A stretch of 64,000 bases of DNA from Vibrio sp. S9_S30. GTDB taxonomy: Bacteria > Pseudomonadota > Gammaproteobacteria > Enterobacterales > Vibrionaceae. Under the pieces are notes generated by a model, which was not told the DNA's origin, did no database searches, and saw only the letters and a program-made list of their open reading frames with translations. The position numbers were made by a program, and so were the translations under genes. Positions within the stretch are counted from its first letter, which is position 1. Every line of letters starts with the position of its first letter. This document shows positions 44,693-54,302 of this stretch, one piece after another. The stretch spans positions 124,001-188,000 of the forward strand of contig NZ_JAAUWT010000005.1 in NCBI RefSeq assembly GCF_014694455.1. The letters run 5' to 3'.

Positions 44693-44711
44693 TTGTGACA
44701 TTTTGTCGCAA
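44693..44711. promoter_or_regulatory. Inverted repeat upstream of the ferredoxin gene
   Basis: TTGTGAC-ATTTT-GTCGCAA has 7-base arms with one mismatch and lies 130 bp before the ferredoxin start. It resembles a CRP/FNR-family site but the spacer is one base too long for CRP. Candidate operator. Confidence 0.35.
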
Positions 44712-44749
44712 GTGAATGATCCGATACTTAGTCAAAATGTACCTACTTT

Positions 44750-45382
44750 TTATGTGGTATATTTTGTCTCGTTCATTTCCGAGTCGGGTTGAATGTCTTC
44801 AGATCGAGGCTCATTAGATTCTGTGTTTGACTCTTCAGAATGCTGCAACTGTTCTTCAGGGGCTTCTTTTTCATCGACTGTTTGGCTTTGATTCGCCACT
44901 TCTTGGTGTTCGTCTTCGCTTGGCTGTTCTAACTTCTCTTTCACCCAGCCCCTGAGTTTTTCCGCTGCTTCTTGCGTTAAGTTCCCCACTTTCGAATAGT
45001 CGTGGTCGTAATCGTTCAAAGCGTCGACTTCACTGAATTCACCACTGAGAAAGAGCTTACGTAATGCCGCTTTTTTCACAGCGGTTTCTGCCCCTTTGCT
45101 CAATAGCGTCGCCACAGAAGGCTCCTCCAACGGCGCCTCACCTACTGATGTCAGTGTTTGGTGTGCTTCCTCTTCGTTGACGTGAGCCCCTCCACCAGCG
45201 TTATCAGTGGCTCTAACTGCCGTATCGTCAGCAACATCCGTATTCGAGGCATATGCGTTGATCTCTTCAACATGCTCCTCATCATCTGCCATGTCCGTGG
45301 CTTCGTTGGTAAGCGACGTTTGTTGCTTATCGTCTTCTTGTAATTTGCGCTGCGACCAACGCTTGAAAAAATCACTTGCCAC
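44750..45382 (-). CDS. DUF3306 domain protein
   Basis: 210 residues, very acidic. The conserved N-terminus FFKRWSQRK and the central block LLSKGAETAVKKAALRKLFLSGEFSEVDALNDYDHDYSKVGNLTQEAAEKLRGW identify DUF3306; the C-terminal third is low-complexity acid and glutamine. Always found with DUF3305 in formate dehydrogenase loci, so an assembly role is likely. It overlaps the upstream gene by 11 bp. Confidence 0.88.
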   Translation of the reverse strand: MASDFFKRWSQRKLQEDDKQQTSLTNEATDMADDEEHVEEINAYASNTDVADDTAVRATDNAGGGAHVNEEEAHQTLTSVGEAPLEEPSVATLLSKGAETAVKKAALRKLFLSGEFSEVDALNDYDHDYSKVGNLTQEAAEKLRGWVKEKLEQPSEDEHQEVANQSQTVDEKEAPEEQLQHSEESNTESNEPRSEDIQPDSEMNETKYTT

Positions 45383-45815
45383 TGGCTCTGCCCGCCCCTT
45401 TACGTTTTTTGCGTTTCTGTTCTAGAAGTTCGCCGTGTCGCCCTATGAATGCTTCCATCCAAGCTTGAATGGGCAAAGGCATGTCGATAGACAGCACCCA
45501 ATAATCGCCATCCAGATAACTGCCGGCCACCGATTGAGACGCCGTGAGCTTTACGGGTTCTAAACTGTCTAAATTTTCCAAGGCGAGAAACAGCTTGGGT
45601 TGAATGGAGCTTAGGTTAAATCGATAGTCTGTGCGTTCGTCTTTATATAGCTCTAAAGGTAACGTTAACGGATTGGGTTCGATTGGCTTTAGATTCACTC
45701 CTACCCACTCCCATTGCTGGGTAACCCAACGCCCCTCTCCTACGTTTTGGCTTTCGAGCTGGCATTCAATCGTCCAAAGGTTTTCATTTTTTTCCAATGA
45801 CATTTCTGTTCTCAT
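45372..45815 (-). CDS. DUF3305 domain protein
   Basis: 147 residues (133-143 if a later ATG, such as 45803, is used). LWTIECQLESQNVGEGRWVTQQWEWVGVN and the YRFNLSSIQPKLFLALE block are DUF3305 hallmarks; the C-terminus is very basic (QKRKKRKGAGRASGK), complementing the acidic DUF3306 partner and suggesting direct interaction. First gene of this strand's operon, divergent from fdhD. Confidence 0.88.
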   Translation of the reverse strand: MRTEMSLEKNENLWTIECQLESQNVGEGRWVTQQWEWVGVNLKPIEPNPLTLPLELYKDERTDYRFNLSSIQPKLFLALENLDSLEPVKLTASQSVAGSYLDGDYWVLSIDMPLPIQAWMEAFIGRHGELLEQKRKKRKGAGRASGK

Positions 45816-45946
45816 CTTTTATTCAAACGTCAATACTCTTCGTCGTTCAAGCAATTCTTACGCCAGAGTCGAAATCAGAAATTGGAAATGAGATGGCAGG
45901 GTTATTGCTTTAACCCGTTAGGAAGAAACGTTGTTAAGGAATCTCT

Positions 45947-46774
45947 GTGTCTTACCAGCCAAAAATAATAAAAACGGGGCATAGCCCATCTCCGACTCAA
46001 AAAGTCGAAGTCTTTGACGAGTATGGCGAACGCATGGTGAAAGAAATCGCCTGTGAACGCCCTATTACCGTGATGCTGAATTGGAAGGAAATCGTCACAC
46101 TGATGACGTTAGGATCGCGCCCAGAAGCGTTGGTTCTAGGTTACTTAAAAAACCAAAGTTTTATTGAGGATCCCTCCGCCATTGAATCGATCATCATTGA
46201 TTGGGAAACCCATACTGCCGCGGTGATCACTCAAGAGAACACCGATCATTTGGAAAAGGCATTGAAGAAGAAGACGGTCACATCGGGTTGTGGCCAAGGC
46301 ACAATGTTCGGCAATGTAATGAAAAAGCTGGAGAACTACCGAGTGCCTAAGGTGATGACAAAACAATCCGATATTTACGCCTCACTTGAGGCGCTAACCC
46401 ACCACAATGATACGTATAAAAAAGCGGGCGGTGTTCATGGCTGCGCAGTGTGCCGGCGAGAAGAGATACTCTCCTTTGTTGAAGATGTTGGTCGCCACAA
46501 TGCGGTCGATACGTTGGCCGGTGAAATGTGGTTAAACCAAGTGCCAGGGGACGACAAAATCTTCTACACCACAGGTCGCCTAACGTCGGAAATGGTCATC
46601 AAGGTGGCTCAAATGGGGATTCCTGTTTTGCTCTCTCGTTCTGGAGTGACTCAAATGGGGCTCGATTTGGCGAGGCAATTTGGCATTACGACCATTGCCC
46701 GAGCAAAAGGATTGCGCTTTCAAGTGTTTACGGGGGCAGACAACATGGTATTCGATGTAAAAGGACACCCGTAA
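45947..46774 (+). CDS. fdhD: Formate dehydrogenase accessory sulfurtransferase FdhD
   Basis: 275 residues starting with GTG, AAGGA 6 bases upstream. FdhD carries sulfur from IscS to the bis-MGD cofactor, needed for dehydrogenase activity. VFDEYGERMVKEIACERPITVMLN, GGVHGCAVC, EDVGRHNAVDTLAGEMWL and TTGRLTSEMVIKVAQMGIPVLLSRSG are family motifs. The sulfur-carrying loop is TSGCGQG with only Cys115; the second Cys of the E. coli CxxC loop is absent. Divergent from the operon it serves. Confidence 0.95.
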   Translation: MSYQPKIIKTGHSPSPTQKVEVFDEYGERMVKEIACERPITVMLNWKEIVTLMTLGSRPEALVLGYLKNQSFIEDPSAIESIIIDWETHTAAVITQENTDHLEKALKKKTVTSGCGQGTMFGNVMKKLENYRVPKVMTKQSDIYASLEALTHHNDTYKKAGGVHGCAVCRREEILSFVEDVGRHNAVDTLAGEMWLNQVPGDDKIFYTTGRLTSEMVIKVAQMGIPVLLSRSGVTQMGLDLARQFGITTIARAKGLRFQVFTGADNMVFDVKGHP

Positions 46775-47064
46775 CCCCGAGTCTACACATCCTAGAACCT
46801 ATCTGAACGCAATGCACTTGCTTGCGGAATTTAGAAGGGGCTATTTGGCACCTTCTTGCATTCTATAAATATCATGCTATCTGTTAATAGTACTGCCTGT
46901 CATAAAAAGTACACAAAACTGTAACATTAAGTAAGCAGTAGCTTATTTGATTTAACGAATCATGCCGTATCGTTTTATTTAACGTCAGTCCAACCAACGA
47001 AAACGACGTCTCCTGTGCGATCGCTTACAGGATAAAATCGCGTTTTCCGAGTAAGGAGCTAGGT

Positions 47065-48972
47065 ATGTCACTGAAAACACAGAGCGTAAGTGCGCTCTCA
47101 CAATTCAAGATAAAAACAAAACTTCTGGCGGTATCGGTCTCGCTATTGGCTTGTATTGTTGCCTATGCGGCTTATGAAAGCCGCATTACTCAGGAGCTAG
47201 AAAACCTTCAATTTGCCGCTGATCAAAATGCGCAAAGTGAAACGGAGCTCCTCCTATTGCGGCGACATGAAAAAGATTTCTTAGCGAGAAAAGACCCAAA
47301 ATACATTAAGAAATTTAAAAGCAGCTATGAGTCACTTCTATCGCGAGTGAATAACTTGGATCAACAATTGGTTCACTACGCCAACCAACATAATACCAAT
47401 TTCGATCACATTGAAAGCACCTTGGAACAGTACCTGAATCAATTCAATCGTTTGGCAACTCAAATAGCTTATATTGGGCTCGATGAATCCTCTGGATTGC
47501 TTGGAGAACTGAACGCAAGAGAAGACAAGCTCAACAACCTGCTTATTTCGGCGGATCGCCCTAGTTTATCTAATGAATTCTTACGCTTAGTCGACAGCCA
47601 AAATCGATTTTTCCTAACGCAGCGTGACGAACAATTTCAACAAGTTCAGACGAATTGGCAGGCGTTTCATCAAAAAATACAAACGCAATCCCTCACTTCT
47701 GAAATGGTCGATGCGCTTAGCTTGGCATCAAACGATTATCGTGAGGCATTTGATGAGCTTTATGAAGCGTGTAAAGCCTTAGGGTTGGATCACAACAGTG
47801 GTATGCGCGGCGAACTGCGAAAAAATGTGCATGGAACGGAAGAGAGCTTAAACAAAATGCAAGAGCAAATTGGCACACTGGTCAACGAACTACGCAGTGA
47901 AGCGAAAATAAAGCTGCGCAGTTTTGGGATTGGGATCGGGCTGTTTATTTCTTCATTACTGATTTTACTCAGTTTTCAAATTTCCAATCGCCTGATTAAC
48001 GTTAGAAACGTGATGCGAAATATTGCCGAAGGTGAAGGCGATTTAACCGTTCGCATGAACGATGATGGTAAAGATGAACTCGCCCAACTTAGCCAATCAT
48101 TTGATAAATTTGTTGGTAAACTTCAAGACAGTATCCTTGAAATGGCAGCAGTGACGGTACAGCTCGCTCAAGCTGCCGAGTCTTCACAAGTCGCGGCCAA
48201 TACCAGTTTGGATAACGCGGAACAGCAGCAGTTAGAATCCTCATCGATTGCTACTGCCGTCAACCAGATGTTAATGACGACAAATGAAATCGCCTCCAAC
48301 ATTGAAAATGCGGCCAGCACGGCTCACAAAGTCAAGATGGATGCGGAAGAAAGTATGCGCCTGAGTCACATTGCAGGCGACAGCATTCAGGGGCTCACCG
48401 ACAGCATCACCAATTCTCAGAACCTTGTATTGCAACTGGAAGAGCAAAGTATCGAGATTCAATCGGTTGTGTCGGTAATCAGTGACATTACCGAACAAAC
48501 GAATCTACTGGCACTCAATGCGGCAATCGAAGCGGCCAGAGCGGGCGAAAATGGACGGGGGTTTGCTGTGGTGGCAGACGAAGTCAGGCAACTTGCAAAG
48601 CGTACCACCGATTCCACCAAAGTCATTGAAGCGACGATAAGCGGTTTGTCGACGGGGGTTAAAAATACCGTCAATCTCATGCAAGAAAGCTTAGTACAGG
48701 CTGGGAATACCAATCAACAAACCATCAATGCTGTTAAAGCCATTCAGCGTATTGTTGACGAAGTAAGTGCGATATTTGACATGAACTCTCAAATTGCGAC
48801 AGCCTCTGAAGAGCAGGCGATGGTTTCTGCGGATATCGACCGAAACATCACTCACATTGCCGATTTAGCCAACAATACCAAAACAGCGGTGAATGTGTCT
48901 GTTCAAAACAGTGGCGAGGTAAGGCAGGCTGCTGGACGTTTGGAGATGATCGTCGGGCAGTTTAAGTATTAG
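47065..48972 (+). CDS. Methyl-accepting chemotaxis protein with HBM-type periplasmic domain
   Basis: 635 residues: membrane helices at about 19-37 and 286-306, a long helical periplasmic region, HAMP (about 307-360) and a cytoplasmic signalling domain with the hairpin tip [36 protein letters not shown]. The periplasmic part has [24 protein letters not shown] and the repeat-like [13 protein letters not shown] / [13 protein letters not shown], which fit the helical bimodular sensor domain that binds organic acids or purines in other receptors. No C-terminal CheR pentapeptide. AAGGAGC precedes the ATG. Ligand unknown. Confidence 0.9.
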   Translation: MSLKTQSVSALSQFKIKTKLLAVSVSLLACIVAYAAYESRITQELENLQFAADQNAQSETELLLLRRHEKDFLARKDPKYIKKFKSSYESLLSRVNNLDQQLVHYANQHNTNFDHIESTLEQYLNQFNRLATQIAYIGLDESSGLLGELNAREDKLNNLLISADRPSLSNEFLRLVDSQNRFFLTQRDEQFQQVQTNWQAFHQKIQTQSLTSEMVDALSLASNDYREAFDELYEACKALGLDHNSGMRGELRKNVHGTEESLNKMQEQIGTLVNELRSEAKIKLRSFGIGIGLFISSLLILLSFQISNRLINVRNVMRNIAEGEGDLTVRMNDDGKDELAQLSQSFDKFVGKLQDSILEMAAVTVQLAQAAESSQVAANTSLDNAEQQQLESSSIATAVNQMLMTTNEIASNIENAASTAHKVKMDAEESMRLSHIAGDSIQGLTDSITNSQNLVLQLEEQSIEIQSVVSVISDITEQTNLLALNAAIEAARAGENGRGFAVVADEVRQLAKRTTDSTKVIEATISGLSTGVKNTVNLMQESLVQAGNTNQQTINAVKAIQRIVDEVSAIFDMNSQIATASEEQAMVSADIDRNITHIADLANNTKTAVNVSVQNSGEVRQAAGRLEMIVGQFKY

Positions 48973-49381
48973 AGCAGATGGTGCTTGGTGGTTAGTGCTT
49001 GGTGGTCGATGGTTAGTGCTTGAGAGCACACTTTATAGTCTGGCTAAAGATCTCGGTAGAGCCTCAGCCTATCTTTGTGTTGTATGCCATTTTCAAAGAT
49101 TGGATCGGGGTAGTTAAGAAGAAAATGATCTTTAGCGACCGACTCTACCCTGAACCCAATTCATTGATAATATGTTCGTTTCTTCTAGCGCTTCAGATCT
49201 TATCTCTGTTAATAACGCCTCAATTTAGCTGAAAATGAAGCATTCTATCCTCTGTCAAATACACAAATCACGACAACATCAATTGTCGTGATGAACGCCG
49301 CAACCCTCTATTCGCGAAATTGACCAAACGTCCATAGTAAACGTCTTTGGCGCTCGTACCTTGAAACTCGTTGGTGCGACA
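48973..49381. other. Intergenic region with short tandem repeats
   Basis: Apart from a GTGCTTGGTGGT-type repeat just after the chemoreceptor, I see no gene; the 70-codon frame at 49020-49232 lacks a ribosome site and resembles nothing known. Confidence 0.45.
48978..49022. repeat. Short imperfect tandem repeat after the chemoreceptor gene
   Basis: Three imperfect units built on ATGGTTAGTGCTTGG, starting 6 bp after the stop codon. Probably slippage-generated. Confidence 0.6.
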
Positions 49382-49567
49382 TCAAGCGGATTTATTCTGG
49401 TTCCACTTTTTCAGGATAAGATCGATGACCGTAGCAAGCACAATGTAAGTCACGATATTAATAGTGAGTAAGATTGGGTCAAATGGATCGGAAAAGACAT
49501 TGTAACCATACCCTAAAAAGTCGGTAATAAAGCCCCCCAAGAAGACGGCGATAATAAAAGCCAGCAT
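49382..49567 (-). CDS. Small two-helix membrane protein
   Basis: 61 residues: MLAFIIAVFLGGFITDFLGYG, a loop, and a second helix ILLTINIVTYIVLATVIDLIL with basic tail KKWNQNKSA. AAGGTGA lies 6 bases before the ATG, and the two clean helices argue that it is real. Family not recognised. It stands alone downstream of the polyol operon. Confidence 0.6.
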   Translation of the reverse strand: MLAFIIAVFLGGFITDFLGYGYNVFSDPFDPILLTINIVTYIVLATVIDLILKKWNQNKSA

Positions 49568-49701
49568 AGTAATTCACCTTCGTATAACTGAGTTAGTCGC
49601 TCAATATATCGCATGCACAGGCCGTTGTGTCTGCCTTGAAATATTTATTAACACGCCAGTTGAGTCACTTTTGCCTCATTTCATAATGAGTGGTTGATGC
49701 C

Positions 49702-50607
49702 CTATCCTTCCACCGTATTTTTCTTTCTATACGCGAGCGGGGTCAGCCCTTTTATTCTCCTGAACTGACGGCTGAAATTCGCCAAATTGGCAAAGCCAAC
49801 CTGTTTGCTTATTTCAGCAATATTCTCTTTCGATTCAATCAGCTTGATGCAGGCTCGCTGCACACGAATTCGGTTCACAAAATCCGTGAATCGATGTCCC
49901 GTAGATTTATGGAAAAATCGAGAAAAATAGGACTCCGTCATATCGATAAGATCAGCGACTTCTTTCACTTTAATTGGCTTTTTGTAGTTCAGCATAACAA
50001 AATCAAGCACGAGGTTGATTTTGCTGTTCATCACCTCCGGATCTTTCTTAAGTGTAGGGGGCAGCGTCGATAATATTCGCGTCTTTTGAACGTTTAAGAA
50101 CACCATAAATTTCAAAAAATGAATCAGCTTTTCAACGCCCTGAGAGCAACGAACCGCATTCATGTATTCCATGCTGACTTCCATCGGTACATCAATGAAT
50201 TCGATCCCCATTTTGGCTTGTTCTATTAGCCGCAAAAACTGAGATAGCTCTGGGAAGATTTGCGTCGCTCGTTGAATGAGCTCTGGTTCAAAAAGAATCA
50301 CCATATCACGCAACTTGTGCGTTTCCCCTTCAGACAAATAACTTACCCAATTATGAGGCAACCAAGGGCCAACAAGTGTCAAGTGACCGGGAGAAAAAGG
50401 CCCCACATGGTTACCTATCATGGCTTTCCCTGTGGTTTTTACGATAAGGTGCAATTCGTATTGCTCATGAACGTGCCATTTTATTCTATGGTGAGGAACA
50501 CCATGCTCCGTGTAGCCCACCGATTCTTTGTCGAATTCGACAAACTCCCAAACAGGGCGTTCGCCGATACTCTCGTGGGTAAAGGGCTTAATTTCATACG
50601 TCGACAT
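49702..50607 (-). CDS. AraC-family regulator of the polyol operon
   Basis: 301 residues: N-terminal cupin (about 20-110; HHRIKWHVHEQYELHLIVKTTGKAMIG, HLTLVGPWLPHNWVS) and C-terminal AraC DNA-binding domain (about 195-298; VKEVADLIDMTESYFSRFFHKSTGHRF, ISKQVGFANLANFSRQFRRIKGLTPLAYR). Last gene of the operon, starting 14 bp inside xylB. It resembles MtlR-type regulators of polyol ABC operons. The phased direct repeat at 58591-58622 before the first gene is a good candidate binding site. Confidence 0.88.
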   Translation of the reverse strand: MSTYEIKPFTHESIGERPVWEFVEFDKESVGYTEHGVPHHRIKWHVHEQYELHLIVKTTGKAMIGNHVGPFSPGHLTLVGPWLPHNWVSYLSEGETHKLRDMVILFEPELIQRATQIFPELSQFLRLIEQAKMGIEFIDVPMEVSMEYMNAVRCSQGVEKLIHFLKFMVFLNVQKTRILSTLPPTLKKDPEVMNSKINLVLDFVMLNYKKPIKVKEVADLIDMTESYFSRFFHKSTGHRFTDFVNRIRVQRACIKLIESKENIAEISKQVGFANLANFSRQFRRIKGLTPLAYRKKNTVEG

Positions 50608-52087
50608 ACGACGCTCCTACTCTATTCGAACGTGCGAATTCGTACTCTTTATACAAGGTTCGGAATTCGTCATATTTTTTGCGGTATACGCTGAAACAAG
50701 TCGTATCGGGGGTGATTTCTTCAATCACCTTTGGCGACGTGCACACGGACTCTACCGGATCTCCCGTATGGCAAATTTTAGCAAGCCTAGCGGCACCATA
50801 AGCTGGCCCACTTTCTCCCCCTTCGTATCGAATGATTTTTACGTTGAGGATATTGGCGACAATTTGTAACCATAATCGGCTTTTGGCTCCACCACCAATC
50901 GCACCAAGGCATTTCACTTGTGTGCCGCTTTCTTGAATGGCGTTTTGACAATCCAATAACGAAAACGCCACGCCTTCTAGAATGGCTTGCACCATATGGT
51001 GCCCTTGCGTTGCCCACGTCATATGGTGAAAGCTAGCGGTGGCAAACGGGTTGTTGTGAGGGGTTCTTTCACCCATTAAATATGGGAGAAATAAGGTGGG
51101 CTGCGCTGGATCGTATTGAGCTTCTACACCATCAATCAATTCACCGATATCTTGACGAGTGATATCTGCAAACCACTTAAGTGGGCTTGCGCCATTAAGC
51201 ATGCACGCCATCTGAAACCATCGTTCAGGAATCGCGTGGGCAAAAGCGTGTACCAAGGCTTCAGGATACGGCTTGTATGAATCGGTGGTCACAAAATACT
51301 GGGCTGACGTACCGAGAGAAATAAAGGCATCACCTTGGTTGATGGCACCGATTCCAAGTGCACCACATGCCGCATCGCCGCCACCCGCGCAAACCGTCAC
51401 ATCGGCCGTGAGCCCCGTCAGCTCACATGCTTGTTTGGTTAAGTTCCCCGTCGATTCCGTTCCCTCTTTGAGTGAGACCATCCGATCTTTCGAGACCCCA
51501 CTTAACTCAAGCAGTTCGTCTGACCAAGTGCGATGTTTTTGATCGAGCCATAAGGTTCCCGCCGCATCACTCATGTCCGTAGCCAGCACACCTGTCAGCT
51601 TGAATCGCACGTAGTCTTTGGGAAGCATTAAGTAGCGAACGGATGTCAACACGTCGGGTTCGTTTTCTGCCATCCAGCGAAGTTTAGGGGCGGTAAAACC
51701 GGACATGGCAGGCACGCCAGCAATCATGCCCAAACTTGGGTTCTCCCGATTCATGGCATCCGCATTCAGATGCGATCGTCCATCGTTCCACAAAATTGCT
51801 GGGCGAACGGGGTTGAATGATTCATTGAGCATAACGGCACCGTGCATTTGGCCAGAAAGCCCAATGCACTTAATGTCGATAAACGGGGCTGGATACTGAT
51901 TCTTTAGCGCTTTCATGGTTCGAAGCGTCGCCTCCCACCACAGCTCGGGTTCCTGCTCCGACCATAGTGGATGAGGCGTCGAGGCTGGGTAAGATTCGCT
52001 GGTTGAACCGACGACCTGCCCGTTTTCATCCATCAGTAGGCTTTTAACTGAAGAGGTGCCGATATCAATCCCTAAATAGTGCGCCAT
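50594..52087 (-). CDS. xylB: Xylulokinase
   Basis: 497 residues, FGGY carbohydrate kinase. Phosphorylates D-xylulose to D-xylulose 5-phosphate with ATP. YLGIDIGTSSVKSLLMDENG is the N-terminal phosphate motif, GLSGQMHGAVML and LWNDGRS are xylulokinase-specific, and LGAIGGGAKSRLWLQIVANIL is the C-terminal adenosine site. Its place after two polyol dehydrogenases implies that the operon yields D-xylulose, as from D-arabitol or xylitol. 29 bp after the SDR gene. Confidence 0.95.
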   Translation of the reverse strand: MAHYLGIDIGTSSVKSLLMDENGQVVGSTSESYPASTPHPLWSEQEPELWWEATLRTMKALKNQYPAPFIDIKCIGLSGQMHGAVMLNESFNPVRPAILWNDGRSHLNADAMNRENPSLGMIAGVPAMSGFTAPKLRWMAENEPDVLTSVRYLMLPKDYVRFKLTGVLATDMSDAAGTLWLDQKHRTWSDELLELSGVSKDRMVSLKEGTESTGNLTKQACELTGLTADVTVCAGGGDAACGALGIGAINQGDAFISLGTSAQYFVTTDSYKPYPEALVHAFAHAIPERWFQMACMLNGASPLKWFADITRQDIGELIDGVEAQYDPAQPTLFLPYLMGERTPHNNPFATASFHHMTWATQGHHMVQAILEGVAFSLLDCQNAIQESGTQVKCLGAIGGGAKSRLWLQIVANILNVKIIRYEGGESGPAYGAARLAKICHTGDPVESVCTSPKVIEEITPDTTCFSVYRKKYDEFRTLYKEYEFARSNRVGASYVDV

Positions 52088-52116
52088 TATCCTTCCTTCC
52101 CATTCGTGTTGTTCGA

Positions 52117-52926
52117 CTAATTCATGACATTCCCACCGTCGACATTATACGTCTGAGCGGTGATGTAATCGGCCATCGGTGACGCTAAAAATAGCGCCAT
52201 ACCCGTGATATCATCTGGTCTCCCCATCCTGCCAAGTGGCACTTCTTCTCCAACGAGTCGCTTTTTCTCACCTGGTTGGCGGTTTTCGTATTTCGCAAAT
52301 AGGCGGTCTACGTGATCCCACATGGGCGTATCAACCACCCCCGGTGATATGGCATTCACGTTGATCCCGTGCTCTGCCACGGCTAGACCTGCCGACTGGG
52401 TATAGCTGATAACGGTCGCTTTTGTCGCACAATAGTGAGCAACAAGCGGTTCACCTCGCCTGCCGGCTTGGGATGCCATGTTGATCACCTTGCCTCCATA
52501 CCCCGCCGACACCATCTCTTTCAAGACGGCTTGCATGACAAAGAACATGCCTTTTACGTTGACGTTGTATAACTTGTCGAATTGTTCTGGGCTTGAATCC
52601 AGTATCGGCCCCATGTCGAAGATGGCCGCGTTATTGAACAATATATCTATACCGCCAAATTGTGCTTTTGTCTGAGAGACAGCTAACTCAATTTGATTAA
52701 GGTCTGTCACATCGGTTGAACAGTACAGCACAGAGTTAGGGTACTTTTGCATCAACACTTGTAACCCAGAAGATGGCGTGTCAGCAAGATCCAGTACCAT
52801 GCACTTAGCGCCGTTGGTCACATACCCTTCGCAAACACTAAGCCCAATTCCGCCGTTCGCACCACTGAGTAAAGCGACTTTGCCATTAAGGATAAGTTGA
52901 TCATTTTGATACGCGGTAATGCTCAT
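52117..52926 (-). CDS. Short-chain polyol dehydrogenase (SDR family)
   Basis: 269 residues. Rossmann motif LLSGANGGIGLSVCEGY, NNAAIF, catalytic Ser in INMASQAG, Tyr-Lys in HYCATKATVISYTQS, and the C-terminal ITAQTYNVDGGNVMN. Most like sorbitol/xylitol or related polyol dehydrogenases of smo-type operons. It would oxidise a polyol to a ketose with NAD+. Substrate cannot be set from sequence. It overlaps the long-chain dehydrogenase gene by 4 bp (ATGA). Confidence 0.88.
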   Translation of the reverse strand: MSITAYQNDQLILNGKVALLSGANGGIGLSVCEGYVTNGAKCMVLDLADTPSSGLQVLMQKYPNSVLYCSTDVTDLNQIELAVSQTKAQFGGIDILFNNAAIFDMGPILDSSPEQFDKLYNVNVKGMFFVMQAVLKEMVSAGYGGKVINMASQAGRRGEPLVAHYCATKATVISYTQSAGLAVAEHGINVNAISPGVVDTPMWDHVDRLFAKYENRQPGEKKRLVGEEVPLGRMGRPDDITGMALFLASPMADYITAQTYNVDGGNVMN

Positions 52927-54302
52927 GGTTGTTCCTCATACGCTTTGGACAAGTCTTGGATCTTAACTCGCATCCGCTCGGAGAAATCTGGGTATTGCGC
53001 GGTTAACCCTTGCCAAACGTCTTCATTTTTCAAAAAATCAGTTACACCGTCACTACTGTCAAGCCATTGTTTTGCCTTGCTGAAGTGCGGATCTTTGTAG
53101 TTAAACGCTAATTTTCCATTGTGGAATCTTTCAAGAAAGCAGTACCAGTGAGCAATCAACTCAATCGCATATTTAGGCATGTGGTTTCTTTCTAAATTGA
53201 AACGCACTGTGGGCAAGATGAATTGCGGAAACTTGCTTATGCTATCCATCGCGATGCGCTCAATTGAATCGGCTATATGGCTGTTACCAAATCTTTCTAC
53301 AATTTTTTGGCGATATTGCTCTAAATCCACAGGGGGATTCGCGATGGTTGGAATCACTTCCGTTTGGTGATACCCCTTTAACCAGTCGGCGAGCTCATCA
53401 TCCAGCATGTTTTGGTCAAATGTTTGGTAGCCTCTCAGTGCCCCTACGTAAGAAAGCAGAAAATGACCGCCATTTAGAATACGAATTTTGGTTTCTTCAA
53501 ACTCGTGCACTTGGCTGGAAAAAGTGACGCCTACTTTTTCTAATGATGGAAAACCCGCAGCAAACTTGTCTTCAATAACCCACTGCTCAAAATCTTCCCC
53601 CATAATTGGGCAGTCGTCTTGTTCACCAACCACCGTAGAAAGCTCTTGCGCCAAATTTGGGGGTGGAACTGGGGTGATCCTATCCACCATACAACAAGGG
53701 AACGTAACGTGTTGGTTTACCCATTCCAATAAGTCCTTATTTTGGGTGGCAGTAAGGTATTGTTTAAATGCGTTCTCCAGCACCCTACCGTTATCGCGCA
53801 GGTTGTCGCAAGTCAGTACCGTGATGGCTCCAGCACTCGATGCTGCCCGAACTTCCAATGCGTGCTTTATAAAGCCATAGATCGTTTTAGGCCTGTCTTG
53901 ATGGGCGATGTCCCAAGCCACTTCCGGATCGTTCAGGTTCAGATCGTTGGTATCCGTCAGATAATACCCGCCTTCCGTGACCGTAATGGTCAGTGCTTTT
54001 GTCTCTTGATCGGCAAATAGGCTGTTGATGGCATCAACGTTATCTGAAGCGTCAATCACACTTTCTAACGCTTCAATTTTTCGGATTTCGATATCGCCAT
54101 AAGCGGATATTTTCTTTAGGTGATAGCGGCCATTCTGCTGAGATAATGCCTCAATAAGCCCTCGAGATTCTGAGCGTAAATTGACACCGGTGTAATACCA
54201 TCTCTTACTGGGTTCAACCAGCCGATTATAACGGTCGATGTAGTACACTTGGTGACCTCGAAAAAAAGATCCGACACCAAAGTGGATGAGTCTATTTGGC
54301 AT
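52923..54302 (-). CDS. Long-chain polyol dehydrogenase (mannitol/D-arabitol 2-dehydrogenase family)
   Basis: 459 residues from ATG 54302, behind GGAGGGTGAAT; an earlier ATG at 54323 is less well placed. RLIHFGVGSFFRGHQVYYID is the N-terminal NAD-binding start; the catalytic Lys region is ETKIRILNGGHFLLSYVGALRG, with NPPVDLEQYRQKIVERFGN later. Oxidises mannitol to fructose or D-arabitol to D-xylulose in relatives. The neighbouring xylulokinase and the lack of a fructokinase favour D-arabitol. Overlaps the ATPase gene by 11 bp. Confidence 0.92.
   Translation of the reverse strand: MPNRLIHFGVGSFFRGHQVYYIDRYNRLVEPSKRWYYTGVNLRSESRGLIEALSQQNGRYHLKKISAYGDIEIRKIEALESVIDASDNVDAINSLFADQETKALTITVTEGGYYLTDTNDLNLNDPEVAWDIAHQDRPKTIYGFIKHALEVRAASSAGAITVLTCDNLRDNGRVLENAFKQYLTATQNKDLLEWVNQHVTFPCCMVDRITPVPPPNLAQELSTVVGEQDDCPIMGEDFEQWVIEDKFAAGFPSLEKVGVTFSSQVHEFEETKIRILNGGHFLLSYVGALRGYQTFDQNMLDDELADWLKGYHQTEVIPTIANPPVDLEQYRQKIVERFGNSHIADSIERIAMDSISKFPQFILPTVRFNLERNHMPKYAIELIAHWYCFLERFHNGKLAFNYKDPHFSKAKQWLDSSDGVTDFLKNEDVWQGLTAQYPDFSERMRVKIQDLSKAYEEQP

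Noticed and set aside
49020..49232. 70-codon plus-strand ORF
   Set aside because: No ribosome-binding site, no recognisable domain, and it begins in low-complexity repeats.
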